DNA from: Candidatus Endolissoclinum faulkneri L2
GTDB lineage: Bacteria; Pseudomonadota; Alphaproteobacteria; Thalassobaculales; Thalassobaculaceae
DNA length: 64,000 nt
Direction of reading: 5' to 3'
Assembly: GCF_000319385.1 (NCBI RefSeq)
Contig: NC_019566.1
Coordinates: forward strand, 883,266 to 947,265
Within the stretch, counting starts at the first letter, position 1. Every line of letters begins with the position of its first letter. The position numbers and the translations under genes are program-made. Below the pieces are notes generated by a model. It was not told where the DNA came from, made no database searches, and saw only the letters and a program-made list of their open reading frames with translations. Below are positions 21,468 through 32,341 of the stretch, piece by piece.

Positions 21468-23633
21468 ACAGCGCTCGATTAGAAAAATTAATTAAAATAT
21501 CTCCTATATTCCCTGTAAAAGTGTAACAATACAACAAAATAACAGGAAAGCATTTTTATGTATCAATTATTCTTAGATGAAGTACAAATTTTAGTCTAAA
21601 AAAATATGATTATAATCAATTAATACAACGGTTATATCAGCATAATAAATGGTATTTGTAGCAAGTAAAAAAAATCTGCGCTATAAAAAGAAATGGTATT
21701 ACTTGAACACTGTACCTATATTTATATCTTAAACTGTTGAAAAAAACACCCAATAAATACAACTTATCATTGATAATAAACAATGCTATTGGTATACTTA
21801 AACATAATTTAATTAGATTTGATTAGTAAATAGGCCTAATCCAAGAATTGTAGAACAAAGATTGCTTTATTTGTTGATCAAGCAAGAATATAGCCATTTC
21901 AACTAAGTAAAAAAAGATAGCTATAATTCAATAGTATCGATCTATATTAACAGTAAGGAAATAATAGCTAATTTTGCATTAATGCCCTCCTTAATTACTA
22001 TAGGATTAAGATTCCCGTTAAAAAATAATAAAGGATTATACAATAATTAAAAGTGCGAATCATCTATTACTACTTTTACCAACTAAACCAATAGCTTTAT
22101 ACAACTAGATTATTGATACCACTACGCTAATTAATAGAATTAAAGCTACAGTAAATGTTCAAAAATACTACCAAGCCATATTATTAAATAGAATGAGAAT
22201 AATTGATGAAAATATGCTTTAGATTAGAGTTTTGTTTATAAACCAATATTCTTCTCTTAGTTTTCCGGTGAATTATACTTAATTAACCAATTAAGTACTT
22301 TATGGTATGATTAATATACCATTCAACAAACAAAGCTGCTGATACTAAAAATTAGTATAAGCTGTACTATACTATATAAGTAGGTAACAGTAACTAACGA
22401 CAATATTTACTGAATAAAGATAATTAACTAGTAAATAAAATAATAACTATTAAATAACGTTGAAGGTCATTACAAGCCGTATTAGTTTAAGAAAAGTAAT
22501 AATAAAAATGTATGATAATTTTGTATACACTTATACTGTAAACTATTTTCTTTACTATATGAGAATTTTAATTTTGATCTAAATCCAATGTTAAATCTTA
22601 TGGTAGATTGGAAGTAAGCTAAAAATGATTACCTTTTTTCTTATAAATAACCGCACAAGTTATTTTTATTAGCATTAATCTAAATTAATTTAATTTTATT
22701 ATATATTTTCATTATAAAGCTTATAATTATAATATATAATAAGTTTTGTAATTGCGATAAACCATATTTGAGATTTTGTTCTATGGTAATGATACAATAA
22801 ATAAAACAATAGGGTTGATAATGCGCAATTTGCTATAAACAAAATAATAATATATCCACAATAATTTTGTAAACTTGATATTTACTTTTAAGAGGCGAAA
22901 GCTTATCTTTCGACAAGGGTTGAATGCAAAGGATGATAGCTAATCAGTCCTTTTAAAAAGGAAAACAAGACGAAAATGTCGTTGGTTGCGTATATAGAAT
23001 AATATAAAATCAGCTACCTTTAGTATTAAGCTTCGATAGTAGATAATACATTACACTTAGCCTCCCAATATGATTGGTAAAATTCATCGCTGATGATTGC
23101 ACATCAATCCACGACATTACTCACTAATTAAGTAACTCATGTATTAAAATATATCTTATCATAAAGCAATTTATTTCACAATTATTCGTAATTTATTATT
23201 ATGGCCATAAAATTTAACGAGATATGTAAGCGCTGCTTATTACAGACCATTACTTTGGAATGAAAACTAAATTGGATATTAGTAGTAAATTTATAGATTT
23301 ATACACAATGCAATAAAAATAATTATGATAAGTAGATACTAGTCAAAAATACCAATCTTCACAATCTATAACCAATCACACATAGAAAAACGCGTTGTTA
23401 TTTGTGATGCTTTATCATAATTTTGATAAATAATTTTTTTTAGAAAAAAAGCATGTAGACTAGTAAAAAAAAATAACAAAGGAACTTTACTTCTTGCATA
23501 AACATTAAAAAATTAAAATTTAGCTATAAAACTTAAAGACTTATTCTATAATCACCGCTATCTCCCTATAATCCGCAACACATTAATCATTAAATAGTCA
23601 ATCGGTACAATATTTAGTATGAAAAGTCATCGA
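21468..23633. other. 2.2 kb AT-rich region with one GC-richer patch
   Basis: In many alphaproteobacteria surE and pcm follow serS on this side; neither could be recognised on the minus strand. A patch at about 22891-23000 is more GC-rich than its surroundings and contains three adjacent small hairpins. Protein readings there change frame within 15-20 codons. The rest shows nothing. Confidence 0.5.
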
Positions 23634-24920
23634 TTATTCTACCAAATTAATCAAATCTCGACCAAAATATGGTTGTAAAACATCAGGTACCGATACTGAA
23701 CCATCTTCATTTTGATACGTTTCCAAAATAGCTATCATGGTTCTTTGAATAGCAAGAGCAGAACCGTTCAGTGTATGAACAAAATCAGTTTTTTTTTCGC
23801 CTTTAGCTTTAAATCTACTTTTCATACGTCGCGCCTGAAAAGAACCACAAGTAGAACAAGATGAAATCTCGCGATATTGACCTTTTCCTTCATTCTGACC
23901 CGGTAGCCAAACTTCCAAGTCATAAGTACGCCGAGCTGTAAACCCCATATCACCTGCAGATAACTTCATCACACGATATGCTAAGCCAAGCTTTTGTAAA
24001 ATAGTTTCAGCACAATTAGTCATTCTCTCTAATTCATCATCTGAATTTTCTGGATGAACTACGGATACTAACTCAACTTTAGTGAACTGACGTTGGCGAA
24101 TCATGCCACGAGTATCTCGACCGGCAGCACCGGCTTCTGAGCGAAAACATGGCGTGTAAGCAGTAAAACGCAACGGTAGTTCACTTTCATCAACTATGCT
24201 ATCTGCGACTAAGTTAGTTAAAGGGACTTCAGCGGTTGGAATTAACCAATGTCCATCAGTAGTTTGAAATAAATTATCAGAAAATTTAGGTAATTGTCCG
24301 GTACCATAAACCGCAGCATCACGCACAATGAAAGGCGGAACAATCTCAGTATATCCGAATTTATTAGTATGAATGTCAAGCATAAAGTATGCAATTGATC
24401 GCTCTAGCTTAGCTAGATGACTCTTCAATACAACAAAGCGAGAGCCAGCTAGTGTAGCACCCAATGAGAAATCCATCATACCTAAACCTTCACCGAGCAT
24501 AACATGATCTCTTGGTAAGAAATTAAAACTGCGCGGGGTACCTACTGTACGCATTAGAATATTAGCACTTTCATCTAGACCATCTGGCACATCGTCTGCT
24601 GGAATGTTTGGCAAAATTTCAAGCATGGCATTAACCTCAGTGGCAAGCTTCCGCTCTAATTCTTGCAGCTGACTTATATCATGTTTAATCTGCGATATTT
24701 CGGCAATTATAGTTTGTACATCCTCCCCTTTGCATTTAGCAATGTATATTTGCCTAGATGCTTCATTACGACGTCGCTGAGCAATCTGTAGCTCTGTAAT
24801 TATTGATCTCCATTCTGAATCCTTAGCCAAAACAGCCTTAGAAGATGAAGCTATCCCTCGTTTGATTAAACCTTTATCGAAAGTGGCAGTATTTTTACGT
24901 ATGCTTCGAATATCATGCAT
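23634..24920 (-). CDS. serS: seryl-tRNA synthetase
   Basis: Charges tRNA-Ser; class II synthetase, cytoplasmic dimer. The 428-aa protein has the N-terminal coiled-coil arm (about residues 30-105), VPP near the start of the catalytic core (motif 1 region) and motif 2 FRSEAGAAGRDTRGMIRQRQF near residue 264. Motif 3, usually NGSGLAVGRT, reads NGSALAIQRT: the arginine is kept but two glycines are replaced. It follows tatC by 111 bases on the same strand, the common alphaproteobacterial tatABC-serS order. The sequence is otherwise full length and in frame. Confidence 0.95.
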   Translation of the reverse strand: MHDIRSIRKNTATFDKGLIKRGIASSSKAVLAKDSEWRSIITELQIAQRRRNEASRQIYIAKCKGEDVQTIIAEISQIKHDISQLQELERKLATEVNAMLEILPNIPADDVPDGLDESANILMRTVGTPRSFNFLPRDHVMLGEGLGMMDFSLGATLAGSRFVVLKSHLAKLERSIAYFMLDIHTNKFGYTEIVPPFIVRDAAVYGTGQLPKFSDNLFQTTDGHWLIPTAEVPLTNLVADSIVDESELPLRFTAYTPCFRSEAGAAGRDTRGMIRQRQFTKVELVSVVHPENSDDELERMTNCAETILQKLGLAYRVMKLSAGDMGFTARRTYDLEVWLPGQNEGKGQYREISSCSTCGSFQARRMKSRFKAKGEKKTDFVHTLNGSALAIQRTMIAILETYQNEDGSVSVPDVLQPYFGRDLINLVE

Positions 24921-25031
24921 GAGTAAATTATGCAGGTTAATTATAAATCTTTACGAATAAATTGTAGGCATTTGCCATATCTATTAGTTTGAAAAATTTA
25001 TTATTTTAACGTCGAGATATAGGTTAATAAC

Positions 25032-25856
25032 TTATGACATCAAACCACTGCATCCTGCTGTCTTTGCATTTTCTTTACGTTTATTTTCGATAAATTGCGC
25101 AATAAAAATAGAAAATTCATAAAGAAGAATGATAGGAACAGCAAGCAATACTTGGCTAACTACGTCTGGGGGAGTCATGATAGCAGCTACTACAAAGGCC
25201 AATACAATGAAATATTTTCGCTTGTCTTTAAGGATTCGAGAATTAACTATGTCATACTTAGCTAATAAAATTAGTAATATAGGAAGTTCAAATGCAACTC
25301 CGAAAGCAAAAATTAATCTCATTACCAATGACAAATACTGATCAACTTTTGGCTCTAACATCATAGCCAAATGACTATGTGAGCCAACTATTTCAAAACT
25401 GACAAAAAACTTCCAAGCAATTGGTATAACGAAGTAATATACAATACCTCCACCTAGCAAAAACATTAGAGGGGTAGCCACCATAAAAGGTAGTAACGCA
25501 TGACGCTCACTTTTGTATAGTCCAGGAGTAATAAAAAGCCATACTTGCATAGACACCAGTGGAAAGGAGAAGCAAGAAGCAAAGAAAAAACCAACCTTGA
25601 TGTAGGTGAAAAATGCCTCATGCAAACCGGTATAAATAAGCTGGCGATCTGACTGACCATTCCATAATTGCCGTAGAGGCTCAACCAAGAACCAAAAAAT
25701 TGGCTCAGCTAAATAATAACCTACAAAAAAACATGCTAAAAAAGCTGCCATCGCATAGATCAACCGTACCCTCAACTCAATTAAATGACTGAAGAACGAC
25801 ATCTTAGTATCATCTAGATCATATTTTTGATCTCTTAGACGATTACCCATACTCAT
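25032..25856 (-). CDS. tatC: Sec-independent translocase subunit TatC
   Basis: The multispanning receptor that binds twin-arginine signal peptides. The protein has the family pattern: N-terminal FFSHLIELRVRLIY, six transmembrane helices, a conserved FxxPL-like periplasmic loop region and PPDVVSQVLLAVP near the C terminus. I start at the ATG at 25856, whose A is shared with the tatB stop (TGATG), which implies translational coupling. A TTG at 25859 and a second ATG at 25850 are alternatives. Length is about 274 aa, normal. The C-terminal tail is short and basic. Confidence 0.95.
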   Translation of the reverse strand: MSMGNRLRDQKYDLDDTKMSFFSHLIELRVRLIYAMAAFLACFFVGYYLAEPIFWFLVEPLRQLWNGQSDRQLIYTGLHEAFFTYIKVGFFFASCFSFPLVSMQVWLFITPGLYKSERHALLPFMVATPLMFLLGGGIVYYFVIPIAWKFFVSFEIVGSHSHLAMMLEPKVDQYLSLVMRLIFAFGVAFELPILLILLAKYDIVNSRILKDKRKYFIVLAFVVAAIMTPPDVVSQVLLAVPIILLYEFSIFIAQFIENKRKENAKTAGCSGLMS

Positions 25857-26353
25857 CAATTATGTCTAGAATACGCATTCTCATCCAACAGATGAGTATT
25901 AGCTGAATCATTTTCAGGTGACATCGAAGATAAACTTAAAGTAGTTTTATCAAGAAAGGATGATGATGTTTTATCAGGTTCATTGCATGCAATATCAACC
26001 ATTCGTGATGAATTATAGATGCTATCATCATGCTCATTATTAACTTCATCAAAAATCAATTTAGCATTTACCGATTTGTACATTTCCTTAAAAGCATTAT
26101 CTTTGGACTTTTGAGGCTGCGATTGTATATTGAAATTATTGCCAAATAATTCTTCAAAAGATGAACGAATATCACCTTGCACATCATCAAGCTCAGCCTC
26201 TTCTAGAAGACTTTGAAATTCTCGTACCATTAAACCTACCTTACGCATCCAACGACCAACTGCCCGCATTACGTAGGGCAATTCTTTTGGACCGACCACA
26301 ATAATTGTTACAATGGCTACCATAACGCATTCTTGCCAGCCAAGTTCAAACAT
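25856..26353 (-). CDS. tatB: Sec-independent translocase subunit TatB
   Basis: One N-terminal transmembrane helix (about residues 3-20) beginning MFELGWQECVMVAIV, then the conserved GPKELPYVMRAVGRWMRKV hinge and amphipathic helix, then a variable acidic tail to 165 aa. TatB pairs with TatC to receive Tat substrates. The usual MFDIGxxEL start is MFELGWQE. A GAGAGAG stretch about 11 bases upstream may serve as the ribosome-binding site. It is coupled to tatC through TGATG. Confidence 0.92.
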   Translation of the reverse strand: MFELGWQECVMVAIVTIIVVGPKELPYVMRAVGRWMRKVGLMVREFQSLLEEAELDDVQGDIRSSFEELFGNNFNIQSQPQKSKDNAFKEMYKSVNAKLIFDEVNNEHDDSIYNSSRMVDIACNEPDKTSSSFLDKTTLSLSSMSPENDSANTHLLDENAYSRHN

Positions 26354-26461
26354 TTATACTACTCTCTCTATTGATTTGCGATTAATACTTCATGTGGAAG
26401 GCAATTAAACAATAAGGTCGCTATTTAAAAATTTTTAATCAAATCAGTTATTAACTTTATG

Positions 26462-26656
26462 CTAATCTTTAGTCTTTTCAGAGAGCAACCTGTTAGTTTT
26501 TTGACCACCGCAGCTATCAGATTCCATGCCTTCTTTAAAGTTTTTTATCCCTTTACCAAAGTCACCCATTAAGCTAGAAATTTTACCCTTACCTCCAAAC
26601 AACAAAAGTAAAACTGCTAACACAACAAGCCAATGCCATATGCTAAAACTTCCCAT
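26462..26656 (-). CDS. tatA: Sec-independent translocase subunit TatA
   Basis: A 64-aa pore-forming Tat subunit: one transmembrane helix ([16 protein letters not shown]), the [25 protein letters not shown] amphipathic region, and a short charged tail. An AGGA about 8 bases before the ATG decides the start. It lies 108 bases upstream of tatB, rather wide for this operon. The usual FG-(x)-KLP segment reads FGGKGKIS, a modest divergence. Together with tatB and tatC it gives a complete Tat system. Confidence 0.93.
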   Translation of the reverse strand: MGSFSIWHWLVVLAVLLLLFGGKGKISSLMGDFGKGIKNFKEGMESDSCGGQKTNRLLSEKTKD

Positions 26657-26798
26657 GAAATTGTTCCTAAATCCTATCCTAGAATGAATTTTTCAATGGA
26701 CTCTACCAGCAATTTATAGACAAATCACTACAATTAGTGAAAGCAAATATACAAAAGCCAGCTATGTTTAAATTATGCTATAGCAAGACTCTTTGCTT

Positions 26799-27896
26799 TC
26801 ATTGAGGATCACTGCGCGGAAATACAAAAGTTTGAGAAGGATCGATCGTAATTCGTACGCGAGTCCCAGGCAATGGCAAAAAAATTCCAGATACGCGCGC
26901 AGTTAAATGTAATGTTTTACCCACTTTCACATCCTCACCCCTTACACTAAGATTAATTAAGCTAGCGCTACCTAGTAGGCGGGATTGATCTACTTCGCAA
27001 CAAATACCGCAGTTAAAGGTTTCAGAATAAGTATCAATATGCACACCTTCTGGTCGCACAACTACAGTAACATTTTGGTCATTAGGCAATCCACCAGATG
27101 AAAATGCTCCAGCTATAGTATAGACTGTATCACCACGCACTCTACCCTCAATCAAATTCACCTCGCCAAACAACCCAGCAACAAAAACTCCAGATGGTGA
27201 ACAATAAAGCTCGGCGGGACTACCAAGCTGAACAATCTGCCCAGCTCTCATAACAACAATCCTGTCAGCCATAAACATAGCTTCTTCAGAATCATGAGTA
27301 ACCATTAAACATGCAGAAAAACTGGATTTCAAAATACGCAGCACTTCGCTTCGTACACGATCTCGCAATCGAGCATCCAGCCCGGAATACGGTTCGTCAA
27401 GCAATACTACACGCGGCTTGGGAGCTAAAGCACGAGCTAGTGCAACGCGTTGCTGTTGACCGCCAGATAATTCATGAGGAAAGGATTTCGCCACATCCGT
27501 TAATCCGACCATTTCTAACATATATGCCACGCGAGCCTTACGATCACTAGCTCGCCAATCAATCAAACCAAAGGTTACGTTATCTATCACGTCGAGATGT
27601 GGAAACAAAGCGTAATCCTGAAAAACTAATCCAACCCCGCGCTTTTCTGGCGGCAAGTTGTTTCCGTTTACCGCTACAACTTGCCCATTCAAGGATACTT
27701 CTCCCTCTTGTATATCCTCGAGTCCAGCTGCTAGACGTAAGATTGTTGTTTTTCCACAACCAGAAGGACCAAGTAAACAAACTATCTCACCAGGACTCAC
27801 AGAAACATCCAATCCATCAATAGCCTGTACGGTCCCATAAGCATGGCGAATACAGGTCATGGAGAGAGCAAGAGGAATGCGATGCTCGTATGTCAT
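26799..27896 (-). CDS. ABC transporter ATP-binding protein, FbpC / PotA-like
   Basis: The cytoplasmic ATPase of an importer for ferric iron, spermidine/putrescine or similar. Walker A GPSGCGKTT is near residue 43, the Q-loop VFQDYALFPH near 91, signature LSGGQQQRVALARAL near 142, Walker B VVLLDEPYSGLD near 166 and H-loop MVTHDSEEAM near 198. A TOBE-type C-terminal domain follows (VVVRPEGV near 277). The 365-aa length fits FbpC. No permease or binding protein lies beside it. It sits between argS and tatA where relatives usually carry SPOR, nagZ, scpA and scpB, so the locus has been rearranged or eroded. Confidence 0.83.
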   Translation of the reverse strand: MTYEHRIPLALSMTCIRHAYGTVQAIDGLDVSVSPGEIVCLLGPSGCGKTTILRLAAGLEDIQEGEVSLNGQVVAVNGNNLPPEKRGVGLVFQDYALFPHLDVIDNVTFGLIDWRASDRKARVAYMLEMVGLTDVAKSFPHELSGGQQQRVALARALAPKPRVVLLDEPYSGLDARLRDRVRSEVLRILKSSFSACLMVTHDSEEAMFMADRIVVMRAGQIVQLGSPAELYCSPSGVFVAGLFGEVNLIEGRVRGDTVYTIAGAFSSGGLPNDQNVTVVVRPEGVHIDTYSETFNCGICCEVDQSRLLGSASLINLSVRGEDVKVGKTLHLTARVSGIFLPLPGTRVRITIDPSQTFVFPRSDPQ

Positions 27897-29166
27897 ATTA
27901 GATATAGGTTATCCAAGATCGCCACCAATCATGGCTATTAAAAAATAATTTGGTCAAAAATTGCTTAGAGCAAGTCTAAATAATTAACAATTGATAAGCA
28001 GCTATTTAATAGTTGTTTATTGCCATCCAATTAGATGGTATTCGGTAAAAATTCAAACTAAAAATCACCTTCATTATTATTTCTGCAAATGCACAACTAG
28101 AATTGCCATGTGAGAATGGTCTTATTGTATTATAATTAATAGGTATTTATGTTCCTAATTAAAACACGTAAATATCATCATCAAAAAAAAAAATAAAAAT
28201 AATGATTTTGCTATACATAAAAAATTAACAGAGCATATATTGCATATCCCATATTGATAATTCTATTATATAGTATTTATATCATTCAAATATAAACTAT
28301 AGTATAATCACAACCATTTGCCAAATTATTAAATATATAGCTTTAATAAAAATAATCTAATTTCTAAATCGTTAAATGTTAATAAAAATCTTTGCAGTAT
28401 TTTACAATTATTAAATCTCTAAATATAATTACTAAGAAATATTTTTTTTCTAAACCAAAATACAAGAATTGGGCTACTTAATCTAAACTTTTATTTTTTA
28501 CTGCCTATAGGCCTACCAAAGGTAAAATAACATCTTACAAAAAAAGAAAAACATATAGCTAACATACTAGCATTTTGTTCATTAAACTAAGAGTTAGTTT
28601 TTCTCGCTACCCTCATTTGCTAACATAATGCTCTGCGAATACAGAGTAAAGTATTTATATTATTTGCAAAATTCCAAATAACGCTTATTAGCTTTCGCTT
28701 ATAGTAGTATACATTTTCTTATCATCAAGAGCGCATTGTTGCTTAACAATGGCTTGCTTTTCATTAAAATAAATTATAAATGATTGTCGCATAGTATAGA
28801 ATGATATATTTAGCGTATAGCTTGACTTTCGTGATAAAAGTCATCGATACTAACTTTTTATCAAAAAAAGAGTAATTTTATGGCAGAATGACTGCACAAT
28901 ATTAAGCTTTAGGATGGCGCTTTCACTGGTTATGCACTTATTGTAAACTATTGCTAATTGTTTCCGTATCAATTTATGTCCCAACTTGGTTATCTAGCTA
29001 CTGAGAATTGCAAATTGTCACTCTAAGATCCGAAGCTTCTTTGTACCAGCAAAGAATTAAAGGATTCATTCGTTAAGCTATACGACTAAGTCCTACAATA
29101 ACCAATAACAGATTCAAAATAGTTATTTTAATGCTCTCTTGTGTTATAATTTATTAGGTTTGCGTT
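27897..29166. other. 1.3 kb AT-rich region between argS and the FbpC-type gene
   Basis: In relatives this interval of the operon holds a SPOR-domain protein, nagZ and scpAB. I looked for them on the minus strand and found none. A somewhat GC-richer patch at about 28860-29100 is interrupted by stops in every minus-strand frame and could be a fossil, but no motif is left. Confidence 0.5.
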
Positions 29167-30951
29167 TTATCCCCTGAGTTCATCCATAGGCTTAACACCC
29201 ATTATTTCTAGTCCAGAGGCAACCACCACAGCTGTTGCACGTACTAGGGCAATTCGTGCAATAGTTATTTCTCGCTCATTTTTTAAAATAAAGCGCAACC
29301 GTGCATTTTCCCTACCCTTACTCCAAAGCTCATGAAAGTTAGCGGCAACATTAGCTAGATAGAATGCAACTCGATGTGGCTCGTGTGATGCCGCCGCGCT
29401 CTCTACGACGCGCGGCCAACTTGCCAACAGCTTGCTAAGCTTCAATTCATTACGATCAGTTAAAAAATTTATTTCAACCCGAGAAAGTGCAAAATCTGAG
29501 AGATCTTCAGCAGAAAAAATTTCCTTAGCGTTGCGAATTACCGAACAAGCTCTAGCATATGCATACTGTACGTAAAACACCGGATTGTTTCGGCTTTGCT
29601 CGCTAACTTTCTGATAGTCAAATTCCAAAGTTTGATCGTTACGCCGAGTTAGCATAATAAAGCGCAAAACATCAGGTCCAACTGTATCCAATACGTTGGA
29701 CAAAGTAACGAAATTACCAGAGCGCTTTGACATACGTACTGGTTTACCACCGTCAAACATATTCACCATCTGACACAACTTAACATCTAAATTAGCCTGA
29801 CCACCAGTTATGGCAGAGATTGCTGCTCTTATGCGATTTACATAGCCTCCGTGATCAGCGCCAAAAACATCGATCATATCCATATAACCTCGTTCTACCT
29901 TATCCATATGATAAGCGATGTCATTAGCAAAATACGTCCAAGAACCATCAGATTTTTGTAGTGGACGATCAACGTCGTCGCCAAACTTGGTCGACCTAAA
30001 GAGGAGCTGCGGTCTTGGTTCCCAATCGTCAGGACATTTTCCCTTTGGTGGATTAAGCATACCTCTATAAACTAGTCCTACAGCTTCTAACCTAGCCAAT
30101 GCATGACTAATTAAATTTTTTTTTACAATTGCACGCTCAGAAGAAAATCGATCTATGTGAATGCCCATAGTCACTAGATCTTTCATGATATTAGTCATTA
30201 TCAATTCGACAGCAAAGGTTCTAACCGGTTCTAGCCATTCCTGTTCTAAAGCATTCATCAAGTTGTCTCCCTCGTGCATTACTAATGCTTTAGCAACATC
30301 CTTTAAATATTCACCAGGATAATCGCATTCTGGAATGCACGAGCTACTACCCAACACTTCTTGGTAACGAAGATAAACAGAATGAGCTAATTTATCTATT
30401 TGTGAACCAACATCGTTGATGTAATACTCTCGTATAACGCTAAAGCCAGCTTTTTCTAGTAAAGACGCAAGTGCGTCACCAAAAACCGCACAGCGCGCAT
30501 GAGCAGCGTGCAATGGACCGGTAGGATTTGCAGAAACATACTCTACGTTTACTTTAAGACCAGACCCCATATTAGAGTTGCCAAAATCTTGGCCAAGTTC
30601 AAGTATCTTGCTAATCTGGGCCAACCAAATATCTGATATTAAGCGGATATTGATAAAGCCTGGGTGGATAATCTCAACACTTTTGACAGATTCAAGTTTT
30701 TTCAACCCTTCTGCTAGTGGCAAATAAATATCATACGGATTAATACCGACTGGTTTAGCCAATACCATTGCAGCATTCGTAGCAATATCGCCATTAGAGG
30801 CATCGCGTGGAGGCTCGACGGTAATTCGATCAAATGGTAATTTTTCTGGCCATTTTTTTGAGATAGCCAGGCTTCTTAAACAGGATTTAATTTCATATTT
30901 AATCCAATTAAATACATTCATTACAGTTTGTTTATTCTTTATCTCTGTCAT
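29167..30951 (-). CDS. argS: arginyl-tRNA synthetase
   Basis: Charges tRNA-Arg; class I synthetase. The N-terminal domain has VEPPRDASNGDIATNAAMVLAK. The HIGH signature, expected as HVGH after SANPTGPLH, reads HAAH: both histidines are kept but the glycine is Ala. The usual following RG is RC. The KMSKS counterpart is RMSKRSGNF. The C-terminal anticodon-binding DALR domain (near LRFILK to the end) is complete. An ATG at 30921 matches the usual family N-terminus (MNVF) and may be the true start. No Shine-Dalgarno helps choose. Length 594 or 584 aa. Confidence 0.94.
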   Translation of the reverse strand: MTEIKNKQTVMNVFNWIKYEIKSCLRSLAISKKWPEKLPFDRITVEPPRDASNGDIATNAAMVLAKPVGINPYDIYLPLAEGLKKLESVKSVEIIHPGFINIRLISDIWLAQISKILELGQDFGNSNMGSGLKVNVEYVSANPTGPLHAAHARCAVFGDALASLLEKAGFSVIREYYINDVGSQIDKLAHSVYLRYQEVLGSSSCIPECDYPGEYLKDVAKALVMHEGDNLMNALEQEWLEPVRTFAVELIMTNIMKDLVTMGIHIDRFSSERAIVKKNLISHALARLEAVGLVYRGMLNPPKGKCPDDWEPRPQLLFRSTKFGDDVDRPLQKSDGSWTYFANDIAYHMDKVERGYMDMIDVFGADHGGYVNRIRAAISAITGGQANLDVKLCQMVNMFDGGKPVRMSKRSGNFVTLSNVLDTVGPDVLRFIMLTRRNDQTLEFDYQKVSEQSRNNPVFYVQYAYARACSVIRNAKEIFSAEDLSDFALSRVEINFLTDRNELKLSKLLASWPRVVESAAASHEPHRVAFYLANVAANFHELWSKGRENARLRFILKNEREITIARIALVRATAVVVASGLEIMGVKPMDELRG

Positions 30952-32341
30952 TCTAATTATTTACATTAATAATAAAACTAAGCTTAGTAAAAAGATCTTT
31001 TAGCAAAAATAACTAACAATGTTTTTAATATAAAAAATAATTTTTTTTTGAGTAAAGCGTTAATTAACCTTCTCTGGCGTAATAGTGAATTAAGTTAGGA
31101 TTTTAAATAAAAAATATAGTATATAAAAGCAACAATGTTAAATACAATTATACTTTCTTTACTTATTAAAGTTTATAGCTTTTACATTCCAATTATATAC
31201 CTAATATATTAGGTATATAAACAATTTTTATAAATTTAGTAATTCTTTTTAAGAATAGTATTATATTTAAAAAAACATTGATGATGGTCGATAAAGTAAA
31301 ATTGATTTTTATCAAGCTATCGCAAATTACGCGGCTAAAAATTTTTGACTTCTCTATAAGAATGATAAAGAGAACAAATAGAAACATCAGAAATAACTAT
31401 ATTTTGTACTCAACTAAAAACAATATATCAAATCAATATTATGATAACATAGTCTTATCTTATAATGTAAATGAGCTTTTTGATAGAAAAATCCACCTAT
31501 AATCAAATATTAATTCAGCGTAATTGTTATGCTGGCTAACAATATCTTTCATAGTTCATGATTAACACGCTCATTATTGGCACTAATGTATATTTTATAA
31601 ATCAAACTATTTTTCTCGATTAATACTTTAGCCACCAAGCAAGCAAAATTTAGTTTTAACAAAAAATTTTACTACGCTCTGTGCGGCATAAAATAATAAT
31701 TTAAAATAGTTAGTTTTTAAAATGCTAAATTATCGAATAAAAAAAACTTGCAACATTCTTTACTTAATCTTTTGCTCGGTATAAAGGCAGTTAATTATTG
31801 TTGTCGAAATGTGCAATAATTAAGAACAATATGCCAAATTGCTCATTTTTTCTCCATTTCATCTGAAATTCAAAGCGGAATGACTAATACTCATCTCCTA
31901 TCCTCAGAACAATAAGCGCAATCTAATTAAATAAAGAATTTTATTTTTACTAAGCCAAGATAAAAGTTATTCGAAAAAATAAAAATTAATTTAATTAAAT
32001 TTTATTGATCAAAATTATTGCATAATAAATGCAAACAATCATCGTTTTAATAACATATAAATATTTATTACTCACGTTATCCCATGTTAAGTAAACAAAG
32101 ATATCTAATAAGCAGATCTACCACAAAACTTTAAGAAACTAATTGTCTAATATAAGCACATAAACTAAAGAATTAAAAAAATGATAACTATTGTGTAATA
32201 TAGATTTTTTAAAAAAAACCAATAACCTAGGTAATGTATAATTTAATAAAATACTTAATTTACTTAAATTTTTAAGTAAAGATAAAAACAATGCAGTATA
32301 ATATTACCATTGCTGCTGATGTTAAATTTTCTATTCATTTT
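30952..32341. other. 1.4 kb gene-free AT-rich region
   Basis: Contains a 28-base perfect palindrome at 31193-31220. Two frames of 64-74 codons at about 31193-31502 on opposite strands are I/N/K-rich and have no start signal. Nothing else is supported. Confidence 0.5.
31193..31220. repeat. 28-base perfect palindrome
   Basis: Uninterrupted self-complementary sequence centred at 31206/31207, core CCTAATATATTAGG. About 240 bases upstream of the argS start, not near any gene end. Confidence 0.6.

Noticed and set aside
31193-31502. Opposing frames of 64 and 74 codons
   Set aside because: Low-complexity I/N/K/L sequences without ribosome-binding site; the palindrome beneath part of them biases the reading.
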